Shown here in pieces: positions 36,360-45,467 of a DNA stretch of 64,000 nt. The position numbers and the translations under genes are program-made. The stretch comes from Endosaccharibacter trunci (GTDB lineage: Bacteria; Pseudomonadota; Alphaproteobacteria; Acetobacterales; Acetobacteraceae): the NCBI GenBank assembly GCA_024515975.1, contig JAMSKV010000010.1, positions 1 through 64,000 of the forward strand, in the 5' to 3' direction. The notes beneath the pieces were generated by a model, which was given only the letters and a program-made list of their open reading frames with translations, made no database searches and had not been told where the DNA came from. How positions within the stretch are numbered: position 1 is the first letter of the stretch; each line of letters starts with the position of its first letter.

Positions 36360-36368
36360 TCGAACGGC

Positions 36369-37100
36369 TCAGGCCGGCGGCGCGGCCGGGTCGAGCGCGG
36401 GCGTCGGCACCGGGGCCGGACGGCTGGCGGTGATGGGCTCGCCCAGCGGTGTAGCCGCGCGCGTGGCGCCCTCGGTGATCATTTCGAGACGGCCGGTCAC
36501 CTGACCGCCATCCTCGACCTGGAGGCGACGGCACTTGGCGGTGCCGATCAGTCGGCCGGTGGCGCGGATGGTCAGGTTGCCGCGCGCGGTCAGCGTGCCG
36601 TCAACGGTGCCGGCGAGCTCGGCGTCCTCGACCTCGACCTCGCCGCGGAACACGCCGCCGGGCGCCACCGACAGCTCGGCCGCATGGATCATGGTCGCCT
36701 CGACCGTGCCCTCGACCACCAGGCGCTCGGCATCCTGCACCACGCCCTGGACGGAGATGCCGCGGCCGACCACCAGGGTGCGGCGCTCGACGGCGTCCTT
36801 CTTGGGGGCGGCAGGGCCGCCGGGCTGACCCGGAGCGGCGCCCGGCATCGGCGCACGCGGAGCGGCACCGGGCTGGGCCGGCTGCGCGGCGGCAGGGGCC
36901 GCCGACGGGGGGGACGGGGGGGCAGGGAACGGGGAACGACCCATCGGGGCCTCCTTCGGCGCGGTTGGAGTGGAAACGGGAGAGGACGCGTCCTCGGGGG
37001 GAGCGCGGCCGGCATCGGGGCCGTTCTGCAAGGGGCTGGACGTCGCCGGGCCGGTCTTGATGGGGGCGGCTGCCGCTTCGGGCTTGCGTCTGTTGAACAA
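36369..37100 (-). CDS. bactofilin family cytoskeletal protein
   Basis: The C-terminal half is a bactofilin (DUF583) beta-helix: RTLVVGRGISVQGVVQDAER, then VVEGTVEATMIHAAELSVAP and FRGEVEVEDAELAGTVDGTL repeats. Bactofilins polymerise on the membrane and organise cell shape or envelope enzymes. Two starts are possible. TTG 37100 gives 243 residues beginning MFNRRKPEAAAAP, like the short membrane-targeting N-terminus of bactofilins. ATG 36944 gives 191 residues and has a near-perfect AAGGAGG. The first is preferred for its conserved N-terminus. The 110 residues before the core are Pro/Ala-rich and disordered, including a run of Pro/Ser/Ala near the ATG. Confidence 0.85.
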   Translation of the reverse strand: MFNRRKPEAAAAPIKTGPATSSPLQNGPDAGRAPPEDASSPVSTPTAPKEAPMGRSPFPAPPSPPSAAPAAAQPAQPGAAPRAPMPGAAPGQPGGPAAPKKDAVERRTLVVGRGISVQGVVQDAERLVVEGTVEATMIHAAELSVAPGGVFRGEVEVEDAELAGTVDGTLTARGNLTIRATGRLIGTAKCRRLQVEDGGQVTGRLEMITEGATRAATPLGEPITASRPAPVPTPALDPAAPPA

Positions 37101-37369
37101 ATGAACCCCGCTGCTCTGATCGATCGTTCGGTTCCGAGCGGCGCTTGTGCTTTCCGGGCATCTGCCCTGCACAAGACCGATGAACGGCTTACACGCTGCC
37201 GGCGGTAGGCGACAAGCTGGCGAATGAAGGGTTTGTAGGCCGTTCCGGAGGCCAAACGGAAACCGGGAGCGATGGAACCCGGCCTGGAGGGAGGCCGTGC
37301 CCGTATCGCGTTGCCGCCCGGCCGGGGCGGTGATAGCGAGACGCTCCCTTCTGCGACGAGACCAACCCC

Positions 37370-38380
37370 GTGTCCTTTCTGCCCGCTTCCGCCGACGCGG
37401 AGTTCGATCTTCTCTGCATCGGCAATGCCATCGTCGACGTGCTGGCCCCCGTGGACGCCGGCGTGCCGGAAGCCGAAGGGCTGGTTCCGGGCAGCATGAC
37501 CCTGATCGACGCCCAGCGCGCCGACGCGCTCTACGGCCGCCTCGAGCCCGAACAACAGACGGGCGGCGGCTCGGCCGCCAACACGGCGGTGGCCGCCTCC
37601 CTGCTCGGCGCCCGGACCGCCTATCTCGGCACGGTGGCCGCCGATGCGCTCGGTCTCGCCTATGCCGACGATTTGCGCCGCGCCGGCATCTTCTATCCCA
37701 CGGCGCCGCTCGACGCGGAGCGCGCCGGCGGGCATTCCACCGCGCGCTGCATGATCCTGGTGACACCGGACGGGCAGCGCACGATGAGCACCTATCTCGG
37801 CGCCTGCACCGCGTTCGGCCCGGCCGATCTGGACGAGCGGGCGGTCGCCCGATCGCGCATGCTGTATCTGGAAGGCTATCTGTTCGACCCGCCGGCAGCC
37901 CAGGACGCGTTCCGGCGCGCGGCCGAGATCGCGCACGACGCCGGCCGGAAGGTTGCGCTGAGCCTCAGCGATCCGTTCTGCGTCGGCCGCCATCGCGCGG
38001 CCTTCCGCGCCCTCGCCGCCGGCCATGTGGACATCCTGTTCGCCAACGAGGATGAGATCCTGTCGCTCTACGAAGCCGCCGATTTCGGGCAGGCGGCCGC
38101 CGCTGCCGCGCGCGACGTGGAGCTGGCGGTGCTGACGCGCGGGGAGAAGGGCAGCGTCGTGTTCTGCCGCGGCGAGCGCACCGACATCGCCGCCCAGCCG
38201 ACCACGCTGCGCGACAGCACGGGCGCCGGCGACGCTTATGCGGCGGGATTCCTGTTCGGTCTCGCGCGCGGCCTGGCTATCGCCGAATGCGGCCGCATCG
38301 GCGCCGTGGCGGCGTCCGAGGTGATTTCCCATTTCGGCGCCCGCCCGGAGGGCGACCTGCGCGCCCTGGCCGGCGTGTGA
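37370..38380 (+). CDS. PfkB family sugar/adenosine kinase
   Basis: A 336-residue ribokinase-family kinase. The PfkB signature 1 region is QQTGGGSAANTAVAASLLGA, and signature 2 with the catalytic Asp is LRDSTGAGDAYAAGFLFGLA. The N-terminus FDLLCIGNAIVDVLAP is close to adenosine-kinase-like members. The substrate is not certain; a sugar or nucleoside is phosphorylated from ATP. The start is GTG 37370. It is followed after 25 bp by a FucU/RbsD mutarotase gene, which suggests sugar use. It is divergent from bactofilin. Confidence 0.87.
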   Translation: MSFLPASADAEFDLLCIGNAIVDVLAPVDAGVPEAEGLVPGSMTLIDAQRADALYGRLEPEQQTGGGSAANTAVAASLLGARTAYLGTVAADALGLAYADDLRRAGIFYPTAPLDAERAGGHSTARCMILVTPDGQRTMSTYLGACTAFGPADLDERAVARSRMLYLEGYLFDPPAAQDAFRRAAEIAHDAGRKVALSLSDPFCVGRHRAAFRALAAGHVDILFANEDEILSLYEAADFGQAAAAAARDVELAVLTRGEKGSVVFCRGERTDIAAQPTTLRDSTGAGDAYAAGFLFGLARGLAIAECGRIGAVAASEVISHFGARPEGDLRALAGV

Positions 38381-38405
38381 CACGACCACCCAGGAGGCCT
38401 CGCTC

Positions 38406-38837
38406 ATGCTGATCGGTATCGACCCGCTCCTTTCGCCCGACCTGCTGCATTCCCTGGCCGCGATGGGCCATGGCGACGAGCTGGTGATCGTGGACCGCAA
38501 CTTCCCCGCCGCCGCCATCGCCGCGCGCGTGCATCGTCTGCCCGGCATCACCGCCGCCAGGGCGCTCGAGGCCGTGCTGTCGGTGTTCCCGCTCGACAGC
38601 TTCGTGCCCAACCCGGCGGCGACCATGCAGGTGGTCGGCGCGCCGGACGCCGTGCCCCCGGCCGTGGCGGATCTGACCGCCGTGCTGGAACGCCATGGCG
38701 CCCGCGCGGCGGAAACGGTGGAGCGCTTCGCCTTCTACGAGCGGGCCCGCAAGGCCTTCGCCATCGTCCAGACCGGCGAGGACCGTCCCTACGGCAACAT
38801 CATCCTGGGCAAAGGCATCATCATCGCCCAGACCTGA
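38406..38837 (+). CDS. RbsD/FucU family sugar mutarotase/pyranase
   Basis: A 143-residue RbsD/FucU-fold protein that speeds the interchange of sugar anomers or pyranose/furanose forms. Typical segments are GIDPLLSPDLLHSLAAMGHG, DELVIVDRNFPA, and the C-terminal AFAIVQTGEDRPYGNIILGK with the active-site Tyr. It is closer to FucU (L-fucose mutarotase) than RbsD in its start and end. A good AGGAGG precedes ATG 38406. It is coupled with the upstream PfkB kinase, and the two probably act on the same sugar. Confidence 0.88.
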   Translation: MLIGIDPLLSPDLLHSLAAMGHGDELVIVDRNFPAAAIAARVHRLPGITAARALEAVLSVFPLDSFVPNPAATMQVVGAPDAVPPAVADLTAVLERHGARAAETVERFAFYERARKAFAIVQTGEDRPYGNIILGKGIIIAQT

Positions 38838-39089
38838 AGCTGAACGGACCGAAGGCTGAACGCTCCCCGAAGGCGTCCCGGCGCGAGCGGAAGCCCAGCC
38901 AGAACCGGCCTTCGGGATTTTAGGGCGTGCAATCGGAACGGCATCGCTCTATCTAGCCGCCCAGCATCTTCCCCGATCCGGGGCCAAGCGGGTGCGCCTG
39001 CGCCGTTGTCGTCCGCCCCCGATCGGGGGTCGGGCGCCGCCGGTGCTCGTTCCGCCCGCTTCACACGCGACGTCGAGAGCCAGTTCCGC

Positions 39090-40916
39090 ATGGATATTCG
39101 CAACATCGCCATTATCGCGCACGTCGATCATGGCAAGACCACCCTGGTGGACCAGCTGCTGAAGCAGTCCGGCTCGTTCCGCGAGAACCAGCAGGTGGCC
39201 GAGCGGGCCATGGACCGCAACGATCTCGAGCGCGAGCGCGGCATCACCATTCTCGCCAAATGCACCAGCGTGGTCTGGAAGGACACGCGGGTGAACATCA
39301 TCGACACCCCGGGCCACGCCGATTTCGGCGGCGAGGTCGAGCGCATCCTGAACATGGTGGACGGTGCGATCGTGCTGGTGGACGCCGCCGAGGGCGCGCT
39401 GCCGCAGACCAAGTTCGTGCTCACCAAGGCGCTGGCGCGCGGCATCAAGCCGATCGTGGTGGTGAACAAGGTCGACCGTCAGGACGCCCGTCCGGACGAG
39501 GTCCATACCGAGATGTTCGACCTGTTCGCGGCGCTGGGCGCCAATGACGAGCAGCTCGACTTTCCCATGCTGTTCGCCTCGGGCCGCCAGGGCTGGGCCG
39601 ACACCGAGCTGGACGGGCCGAAGAAGGATCTGGCGCCGCTGTACGACCTGGTGCTGAGCCACGTCCCGGCGCCGAACCTGGACAAGGAAGCGCCCTTCGC
39701 CATGGTCGCCTCCATTCTCGAGGCGGACAACTTCCTGGGCCGTGTGCTGACAGGCCGCGTCGAGCAGGGACGCGCGCGCGTCAACATGCCGGTGAAGGTG
39801 CTGCGCGCCGACGGCTCGGTGGTGGAAACCGGGCGCCTGACCAAGCTGCTGAGCTTCCGCGGCCTGGAGCGGGTGCCGGTGGACGAGGTGGAAGCCGGCG
39901 ACATTGTCGCGGTGGCCGGCCTGTCCGAGGCGACCATTCCCGAGACCATCTGCGCCCCCGAAGTCACCGAGGCGCTGCCGGCCATCCCGGTCGATCCGCC
40001 GACCCTGACCATGACCTTCCGCCTGAACGACGGCCCGCTCGGCGGCCGCGAAGGCAAGAAGGTGACGTCGCGCCAGATCCGCGACCGGCTGTTCAAGGAG
40101 GTGGAAGGCAACGTCGCCATCCGCGTCAGCGAGAGCCCGGAATCGGAAGCGTTCGAGGTCGCGGGCCGCGGCGAATTGCAGCTCGGCGTGCTGATCGAGA
40201 CCATGCGCCGCGAAAGCTTCGAGCTGACCATCGGCCGTCCGCGCGTGCTGACCCGCGAGAACCCGGAGACGGGCGAGCGCGAAGAGCCGTTCGAGGAAGT
40301 TCTGGTGGATGTGGACGAGCCCTATTCGGGCGTGGTCGTCGAGAAGCTGTCGCTCCGCAAGGGCATGATGCAGGACATGCGCCCGTCCGGCGGCGGCAAG
40401 GTCCGCCTGACCTTCATGATCCCGTCGCGCGGCCTGATCGGCTATCACAGCGAGTTCCTCACCGACACGCGGGGCACCGGCATCATGAACCGCCTGTTCG
40501 CGGGCTATCAGCCCTGGGCCGGTTCCATTGCCGGACGCGTGAAGGGCTCGCTGATCTCGTCCGAGGACGGCGCGGCGGTGCAGTACTCGCTGTTCTCCCT
40601 CCAGGATCGCGGCGTGCTGTTCGTGGATCCGGGCGAGAAGGTCTATGTCGGCATGATCCTCGGCGAGCATTCGCGCGAGAACGATCTCGAGGTGAACCCG
40701 ATCAAGGAAAAGAAGCTCACCAACATCCGGGCCGCCGGCAAGGACGAGGCGCTTCTGCTCACCCCGCCGCGCAAGATGAGCCTGGAACAGGCGATCGCCT
40801 ATATCGAGGATGACGAGCTGGTGGAGGTGACGCCGTCGGCGGTGCGCATCCGCAAGCGCTATCTCGATCCGCACGAGCGCAAGAAGATGGAACGCAAGGG
40901 CGACAGCGCGGCCTGA
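39090..40916 (+). CDS. typA: translational GTPase TypA/BipA
   Basis: A 608-residue ribosome-binding GTPase. The G1 motif is AHVDHGKTTLVDQLL, then RERGITILAKCTSV (switch), DTPGHADFGGEVERIL (G3) and VVNKVDRQDARPDEV (G4). The C-terminal half has the EF-G-like domains and the BipA-specific domain ending in DELVEVTPSAVRIRKRYL. It acts in ribosome assembly and stress adaptation. Start ATG 39090 matches the family N-terminus MDIRNIAIIAHVDHG. A strong terminator follows. A long open frame on the opposite strand is a GC-bias shadow. Confidence 0.97.
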   Translation: MDIRNIAIIAHVDHGKTTLVDQLLKQSGSFRENQQVAERAMDRNDLERERGITILAKCTSVVWKDTRVNIIDTPGHADFGGEVERILNMVDGAIVLVDAAEGALPQTKFVLTKALARGIKPIVVVNKVDRQDARPDEVHTEMFDLFAALGANDEQLDFPMLFASGRQGWADTELDGPKKDLAPLYDLVLSHVPAPNLDKEAPFAMVASILEADNFLGRVLTGRVEQGRARVNMPVKVLRADGSVVETGRLTKLLSFRGLERVPVDEVEAGDIVAVAGLSEATIPETICAPEVTEALPAIPVDPPTLTMTFRLNDGPLGGREGKKVTSRQIRDRLFKEVEGNVAIRVSESPESEAFEVAGRGELQLGVLIETMRRESFELTIGRPRVLTRENPETGEREEPFEEVLVDVDEPYSGVVVEKLSLRKGMMQDMRPSGGGKVRLTFMIPSRGLIGYHSEFLTDTRGTGIMNRLFAGYQPWAGSIAGRVKGSLISSEDGAAVQYSLFSLQDRGVLFVDPGEKVYVGMILGEHSRENDLEVNPIKEKKLTNIRAAGKDEALLLTPPRKMSLEQAIAYIEDDELVEVTPSAVRIRKRYLDPHERKKMERKGDSAA

Positions 40917-40938
40917 TCCGCCGTCGCCTGGAGTTCGG

Positions 40939-40973
40939 GGGCGTGGGATTTCGGTCCCACGCCCTTTTTCTTT
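40939..40973 (+). terminator. Rho-independent terminator after typA
   Basis: GGGCGTGGGA (40939-40948) and TCCCACGCCC (40955-40964) form a perfect 10-bp stem with a 6-base loop, followed by TTTTTCTTT. Confidence 0.92.
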
Positions 40974-41200
40974 GCCGATTCCGGCGCCCGGCTCACAAAC
41001 CGCCACAAATCCGACACGATTTGTTATCGGTTTGGCCAAGGATTTCGTTGTAATTCGGGCGCTTTCGTAAGAAACTTATTCCGATCATAGAACTTGCCCC
41101 GCGACGCGCCCGAACTGGCGTGTTATGGGAACAGGGCGCGGCGGTTCCGCTCGGATACCGCCAGCACGTAACGGCCCCGTCCCTACCCGCGGAGACATCC

Positions 41201-41470
41201 ATGACCTTCACCACCCGTTTCCTCGCCACCGTCTCGACCGTCGCCCTGATGGGCGCGGCTGTCCCGGCCTTCGCCCAGACCACGACCGCTCCGGCCACCG
41301 CCGCTCCGGCCGCCCCGGCCGCTCCGGCCGCCGCTGCGCCGACCACCACCACCGAGGCTCCGGCTGCTTCGGCCGACACGATGGCGCCGAAGAAGTCCAC
41401 GAAGCACCACGGCAAGCACACCCATCACGGCAAGAAGGCCGCCGCTTCCAGCGAAGCCGCGCCGCAGTAA
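41201..41470 (+). CDS. small secreted acid-shock-like His/Lys-rich peptide
   Basis: An 89-residue protein. The signal peptide (FLATVSTVALMGAAVPAFA) ends in a clear AFA-Q site, followed by an Ala/Pro/Thr-rich stretch and a basic tail KKSTKHHGKHTHHGKKAAAS. The design resembles the acid-shock protein Asr (signal peptide, Ala-rich region, His/Lys-rich repeats), which protects the periplasm at low pH; sequence identity is limited to composition. The His-rich tail could also bind metal. GGAG lies nine bases before ATG 41201. It stands alone with a terminator after it. Role inferred. Confidence 0.7.
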   Translation: MTFTTRFLATVSTVALMGAAVPAFAQTTTAPATAAPAAPAAPAAAAPTTTTEAPAASADTMAPKKSTKHHGKHTHHGKKAAASSEAAPQ

Positions 41471-41506
41471 TCGTCCTTCCGGACGGCGCCAGTTTCTGGC
41501 GTGGAG

Positions 41507-41555
41507 TCGGGGGCGCTCGGGTCGGGAAACCGGCCCCGGCGCCCCCGATCGTTTT
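41507..41555 (+). terminator. Rho-independent terminator after the acid-shock-like gene
   Basis: TCGGGGGCGC (41507-41516) pairs with GCGCCCCCGA (41539-41548) as the outer stem, with a smaller inner GC pairing and TCGTTTT after it. It lies about 35 bp past the stop at 41470. Confidence 0.7.
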
Positions 41556-41586
41556 CAGGCTCCGCGTTTCCGGCTAGACCCGCCGG

Positions 41587-42861
41587 ATGAATACCGAGCC
41601 CACGCCGCGCCTGTCCGCCCGCATGCTGGGATCGATGGGAGCGCTCGGCTTCGCCTCCGGCCTGCCCCTCTACCTCACCTTCTTCACCCTCCAGCAATGG
41701 CTGGCGGAGACCCATGTCTCGCTCCGCGCCATCGGCGGGGCGGCGCTGGTCGGATTGCCCTATATCCTGAAATTCGTCTGGGCGCCGCTGCTGGATCGCC
41801 CCGCGCCGGGACCTTTGCGTCGTCTCGGCCGCAGGCGCGGCTGGATGCTGCCGATCCAGCTCTGCCTCAGCGCCACCATCGTGCTGCTGTCGCGCTCCGA
41901 CCCCGGCACAGCGCTGGCCGGCATCTTCGCCACCGCCTGCCTGCTGGCCTTCCTCTCGGCCAGCCAGGACATCGTCATCGATGCGTGGCGAATCGAGAGC
42001 TTCCCCGGCCCGCTCCAGGCCGCCGCCCTCGGCGCCTATAGCTGGGGCTATCGGATCGCCATGCTGTGCTCCGGCGCCGGCGCGATCTGGCTCGCAGCCA
42101 AGATCGGCTGGCCTCGCTCGCTCCTGAGCATGGCGGCGCTCAGCCTCCTCGGTCCGTGCGTCGCGCTGGCGATCGGCGAGCCGGAGGTGCCGGGCGCGCT
42201 GCGGGACGGCGGCAGCTGGCGGGACGCGCTACGGCATCGGGTGATCGATCCGTTCCGCGACCTTCTCGGCCGGCCGGACTCGGTGCTGGTGATCCTGTTC
42301 GTCCTGGTGGCCAATCTCGGCACGCAGCTCGCCGACACCATGGCCTACCCGTTCTACCACGCGCTTGGATTCGCGCCCACCACCGTGGCCAGCGCCAACG
42401 GCGTGCCCGCCCTCGTCGCCGCCCTGGCGGGCGCTGCCGCCAGCGGTGTCCTGGTCGCCAGGATCGGGCTCGGCCGGGCGCTGATCCTCACCGCCTGCGT
42501 GCAGATGAGTTCGATCCTGCTTTATGTGGCGCTCGCCCGGTCCGGCCCGGTGCCAGCCCTGTTGCTGGCCAAGGTGACCCTGGAAGGCTTCGCCGAGGTG
42601 ATGGCCGCGACCACCTTCTCCGCCTATCTCTCGCGTTTGTGCTCGCTGAACTACACCGCCACCCAGTTCGCCCTGCTGTCCTCGCTGGCGCCGGTCGCCT
42701 GGCGCACGCTCGGCGGCACCACCGGCATCCTGGCGCAGCATTTCGGCTGGACCGGCTTCTTCCTGCTGGGCGTCGCCGCCTGCCTGCCCGGCATCCTGAT
42801 CATGCTGACTCTGCTGCGTCGCCATCCCGGCGGCCTGCCGCGACACGCCGCTGCGGTTTGA
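41587..42861 (+). CDS. ampG: AmpG-type muropeptide MFS transporter
   Basis: A 424-residue major facilitator with about 12 hydrophobic segments. The N-terminal LGFASGLPLYLTFFTLQQWL, then GLPYILKFVWAPLLDR and ASQDIVIDAWRIESF, are hallmark AmpG motifs. AmpG imports anhydromuropeptides (GlcNAc-anhydroMurNAc-peptides) for recycling and, in some bacteria, for beta-lactamase induction. The second half is slightly shorter than in enteric AmpG. It is monocistronic, with selO 135 bp downstream on the same strand. Confidence 0.88.
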   Translation: MNTEPTPRLSARMLGSMGALGFASGLPLYLTFFTLQQWLAETHVSLRAIGGAALVGLPYILKFVWAPLLDRPAPGPLRRLGRRRGWMLPIQLCLSATIVLLSRSDPGTALAGIFATACLLAFLSASQDIVIDAWRIESFPGPLQAAALGAYSWGYRIAMLCSGAGAIWLAAKIGWPRSLLSMAALSLLGPCVALAIGEPEVPGALRDGGSWRDALRHRVIDPFRDLLGRPDSVLVILFVLVANLGTQLADTMAYPFYHALGFAPTTVASANGVPALVAALAGAAASGVLVARIGLGRALILTACVQMSSILLYVALARSGPVPALLLAKVTLEGFAEVMAATTFSAYLSRLCSLNYTATQFALLSSLAPVAWRTLGGTTGILAQHFGWTGFFLLGVAACLPGILIMLTLLRRHPGGLPRHAAAV

Positions 42862-42995
42862 AGTGCGGCCCCGTTCCCCATATGCGGGATCGGGCCGCCG
42901 ATCCGGCGCTCTCTCGTTGTCTTAACGAGCCTCTCCGTTCGCCCCGACGAGTCCGTTCGGGCGGGTGATGCTCTGGTCTGCCGGGGTTCGCGTTC

Positions 42996-44390
42996 ATGGC
43001 CACCACATCCGGTTTCCGGCCTTCCACCGCCCATGCCGCCCTGGGCGCGCTGTTTTTCGATCCGGTGCGTCCGGCCGCATTTCCGCAACACATCCTGCGC
43101 TTCCGCAATCAGGAAGCGGCGCGGCAGGTGGGGCTGGACGGGCTGTCCGACGCCGATTGGATTCGCCATTTCGGCCAGTTCGACCCTTTGCAGGGCTCGT
43201 TCGAGCAGCCGCTGGCGCTGCGCTATCACGGCCACCAGTTCCGTTCCTACAATCCGGAACTCGGCGACGGGCGCGGCTTCCTGTTCGCCCAGGCGCATGA
43301 TCTTCGCGACGGACGCCTGCTCGATTTCGGCACCAAGGGCAGCGGCACCACCCCCTGGTCGCGCAGCGGCGACGGGCGCCTCACGCTGAAAGGCGGGGTC
43401 CGGGAGGTGCTGGCCACCACGCTCCTGGAGGCGCTGGGCGTCGCCACCTCTCGCTCCTTCTCCCTGATCGAGACCGGCGAACAGCTCGTCCGCAACGACG
43501 AGCCATCGCCCACGCGATCCTCGGTGCTGGTGCGGCTGAGTCATTCGCATATCCGCATCGGCACCTTTCAGCGCCTGGCCTATCTAGGCGAGACCGAGGC
43601 GATCCGCCGGCTGATCGATCACGCCGTCGCGCATTACCTGCCCAAGGCGGCGCGCGAGGTGGAGGCCGAGCGCGTTCCGGCCTTTCTCGATGCCGTCTGC
43701 GCCCGCGTCGCCGCCACCGGAGCGCACTGGATGGCGGCCGGCTTCGTGCACGGCGTGCTGAACACCGACAACATCAACATCACCGGGGAGAGTTTCGATT
43801 ACGGCCCGTGGCGCTTCCTGCCCGTCTACGATCCGGGCTTCACCGCCGCGTATTTCGACAGCTCCGGCCTCTACGCCTTTGGCCGCCAGCCGGACACCCT
43901 GCTCTGGAACCTCGCCCGTCTGGCCGAATGCCTGCTGCCCTTCGCGGAACAGGAGGTGCTGGAAGCGGTTCTGCTGCGGTTCGGCGCGACATTCCACGAG
44001 GCGCTGTCCCGGGCGATGCTCTGGCGGCTCGGCCGCGGCAGCGCCGGCGCGGACGCCGATCGCGCCCTGACTCGGCAGGTCTGGGAGGCGCTGCGCGACA
44101 GCGGCGCCGGCTTCGAACGCTTCTTCTTCGACTGGTTCGCCACCGTGCCGGCCGGCTATGCCGGCGAGGCTTGCGACGCGCTGCGTGACCGGCTGTCGGC
44201 GCACCCCATCACGGGCACGCGCGACGACGCCTATTTCGCCGGCGGCGCGCCCTGCACTCTTCTGATCGACGAGGTGGAGCGGATCTGGGGCGCCATCGCC
44301 GACGGCGACGACTGGTCGGTGTTCGAGCGCAAGCTGGAGGCCATCGGCGCAATGGGCCGCGCGCTGCGCGGTGCCGTCTCCCACGCCTGA
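42996..44390 (+). CDS. selO: SelO (YdiU) family protein adenylyltransferase
   Basis: A 464-residue SelO pseudokinase, which transfers AMP from ATP to Ser, Thr or Tyr of target proteins. Conserved blocks are LALRYHGHQFRSYNPELGDG, FGTKGSGTTPWSRSGDGRL, ETGEQLVRNDEPSPTRSSVL and HGVLNTDNINITGESFDYGP, with the metal-binding Asn/Asp residues. The length is a little under the E. coli protein. It is likely active in redox stress responses. It is followed 30 bp later by an enoyl-CoA hydratase family gene. Confidence 0.93.
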   Translation: MATTSGFRPSTAHAALGALFFDPVRPAAFPQHILRFRNQEAARQVGLDGLSDADWIRHFGQFDPLQGSFEQPLALRYHGHQFRSYNPELGDGRGFLFAQAHDLRDGRLLDFGTKGSGTTPWSRSGDGRLTLKGGVREVLATTLLEALGVATSRSFSLIETGEQLVRNDEPSPTRSSVLVRLSHSHIRIGTFQRLAYLGETEAIRRLIDHAVAHYLPKAAREVEAERVPAFLDAVCARVAATGAHWMAAGFVHGVLNTDNINITGESFDYGPWRFLPVYDPGFTAAYFDSSGLYAFGRQPDTLLWNLARLAECLLPFAEQEVLEAVLLRFGATFHEALSRAMLWRLGRGSAGADADRALTRQVWEALRDSGAGFERFFFDWFATVPAGYAGEACDALRDRLSAHPITGTRDDAYFAGGAPCTLLIDEVERIWGAIADGDDWSVFERKLEAIGAMGRALRGAVSHA

Positions 44391-44420
44391 GCCGCCAAAC
44401 AAAGAGGAGGGAAACGTTCG

Positions 44421-45467
44421 ATGAGCCAGTCCAGAGTGAAGACGCGTCACGACGGCTTTCTGGGACGCATCACCCTCGATCGTCCGCAGGCACTGAACGC
44501 GCTCAGCATGGACATGATCGAGGCGATCGATGCGGCGCTGATCGCATGGCGCGACGATCCGGCCATCCGCTGCGTGCTGATCGAGGGCGCCGGCCCGCGC
44601 GGGCTTTGCGCCGGCGGCGACGTGCGCGCCATGCGCCAGAACGTTCTGGATGGCGCGGCGGACCGCGCCGACGCCTATCTCGCCGCGGAATACCGAATGA
44701 ACGCGCGCATCAGGTCGTTTCCCAAACCCTATGTCGCCTTCATGGACGGCATCACCATGGGCGGCGGGGTCGGCGTTTCCGCGCATGGGGCGCACAGGAT
44801 CGTCACCGAGCGCACGCGCCTGGCGATGCCGGAGGTGCTGATCGGTTTCCTGCCGGATGTGGGCGGAACCTGGCTGCTGTCGCGCGCGCCGAACGAGTTC
44901 GGCACCCATGCCGGGCTCACCGGCGGCAGCCTCACCGCGCATGACGCGATCAACTGCGGCCTGGCCGACCTGCATGTGGCCTCGGAACGTCTGCCCGCGC
45001 TGGCGCAGGCGCTGGAGCGGGCGCCGGATGCCGAGGCCATCCGGCGTCTGATTGCCGATCATGCCAGCCCGGCCGAACCGTCCGGCTTCACCGTCGACGG
45101 CGGCTGGATCGCGCGTTGTTATGCCGGCGACGATCCGCAAACGATCCTGAACAGGCTGCGCGCGGCGCCGGAGCCGGCGGCACAGGCGGCCGCCACGGCG
45201 ATCGAGGCAGCCTGCCCGATGTCGGTCGCGGCCAGCTTGCGCGCCCTGCGCCTGGCGGCAGTCCTGGACCAATTCTCGGCCTGCCAGGAGCTGGAAGCGC
45301 GCATTGGCGCGAAACTGCTGCGACGCGCCGATTTCGCGGAGGGCGTGCGCGCCGTGGTCGTGGACAAGGATCGTTCGCCGCGCTGGTCGCCCTCCACTCT
45401 GGCGGCGATCGATCCCGAGGAACTGGACGCCGTCTTCGCGCCCGCACCCGCCTCCTCCCGGTCCTAG
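44421..45467 (+). CDS. enoyl-CoA hydratase / 3-hydroxyisobutyryl-CoA hydrolase family protein
   Basis: A 348-residue crotonase-fold protein of the length and motif set of 3-hydroxyisobutyryl-CoA hydrolase. It contains RGLCAGGDVRAMRQN, then FMDGITMGGGVGVSAHG (oxyanion hole) and AMPEVLIGFLPDVGGTWLLS with the catalytic Glu/Asp pair. The C-terminal helical part after residue 220 is typical of HIBCH rather than short enoyl-CoA hydratases. It would act in valine breakdown, giving 3-hydroxyisobutyrate. AGGAGGG precedes ATG 44421. It is co-directional with selO. About 280 bp of gene-free DNA follow. Confidence 0.85.
   Translation: MSQSRVKTRHDGFLGRITLDRPQALNALSMDMIEAIDAALIAWRDDPAIRCVLIEGAGPRGLCAGGDVRAMRQNVLDGAADRADAYLAAEYRMNARIRSFPKPYVAFMDGITMGGGVGVSAHGAHRIVTERTRLAMPEVLIGFLPDVGGTWLLSRAPNEFGTHAGLTGGSLTAHDAINCGLADLHVASERLPALAQALERAPDAEAIRRLIADHASPAEPSGFTVDGGWIARCYAGDDPQTILNRLRAAPEPAAQAAATAIEAACPMSVAASLRALRLAAVLDQFSACQELEARIGAKLLRRADFAEGVRAVVVDKDRSPRWSPSTLAAIDPEELDAVFAPAPASSRS

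Noticed and set aside
36689-38626. Long minus-strand open frame opposite the PfkB and bactofilin genes
   Set aside because: It is a shadow frame across two recognised genes, with Arg/Gly/Ala-rich composition and no family likeness.
38949-41039. A 696-codon open frame on the minus strand opposite typA
   Set aside because: It mirrors the third-position GC bias of typA, is rich in His, Arg and Ala without any domain, and lacks start signals.
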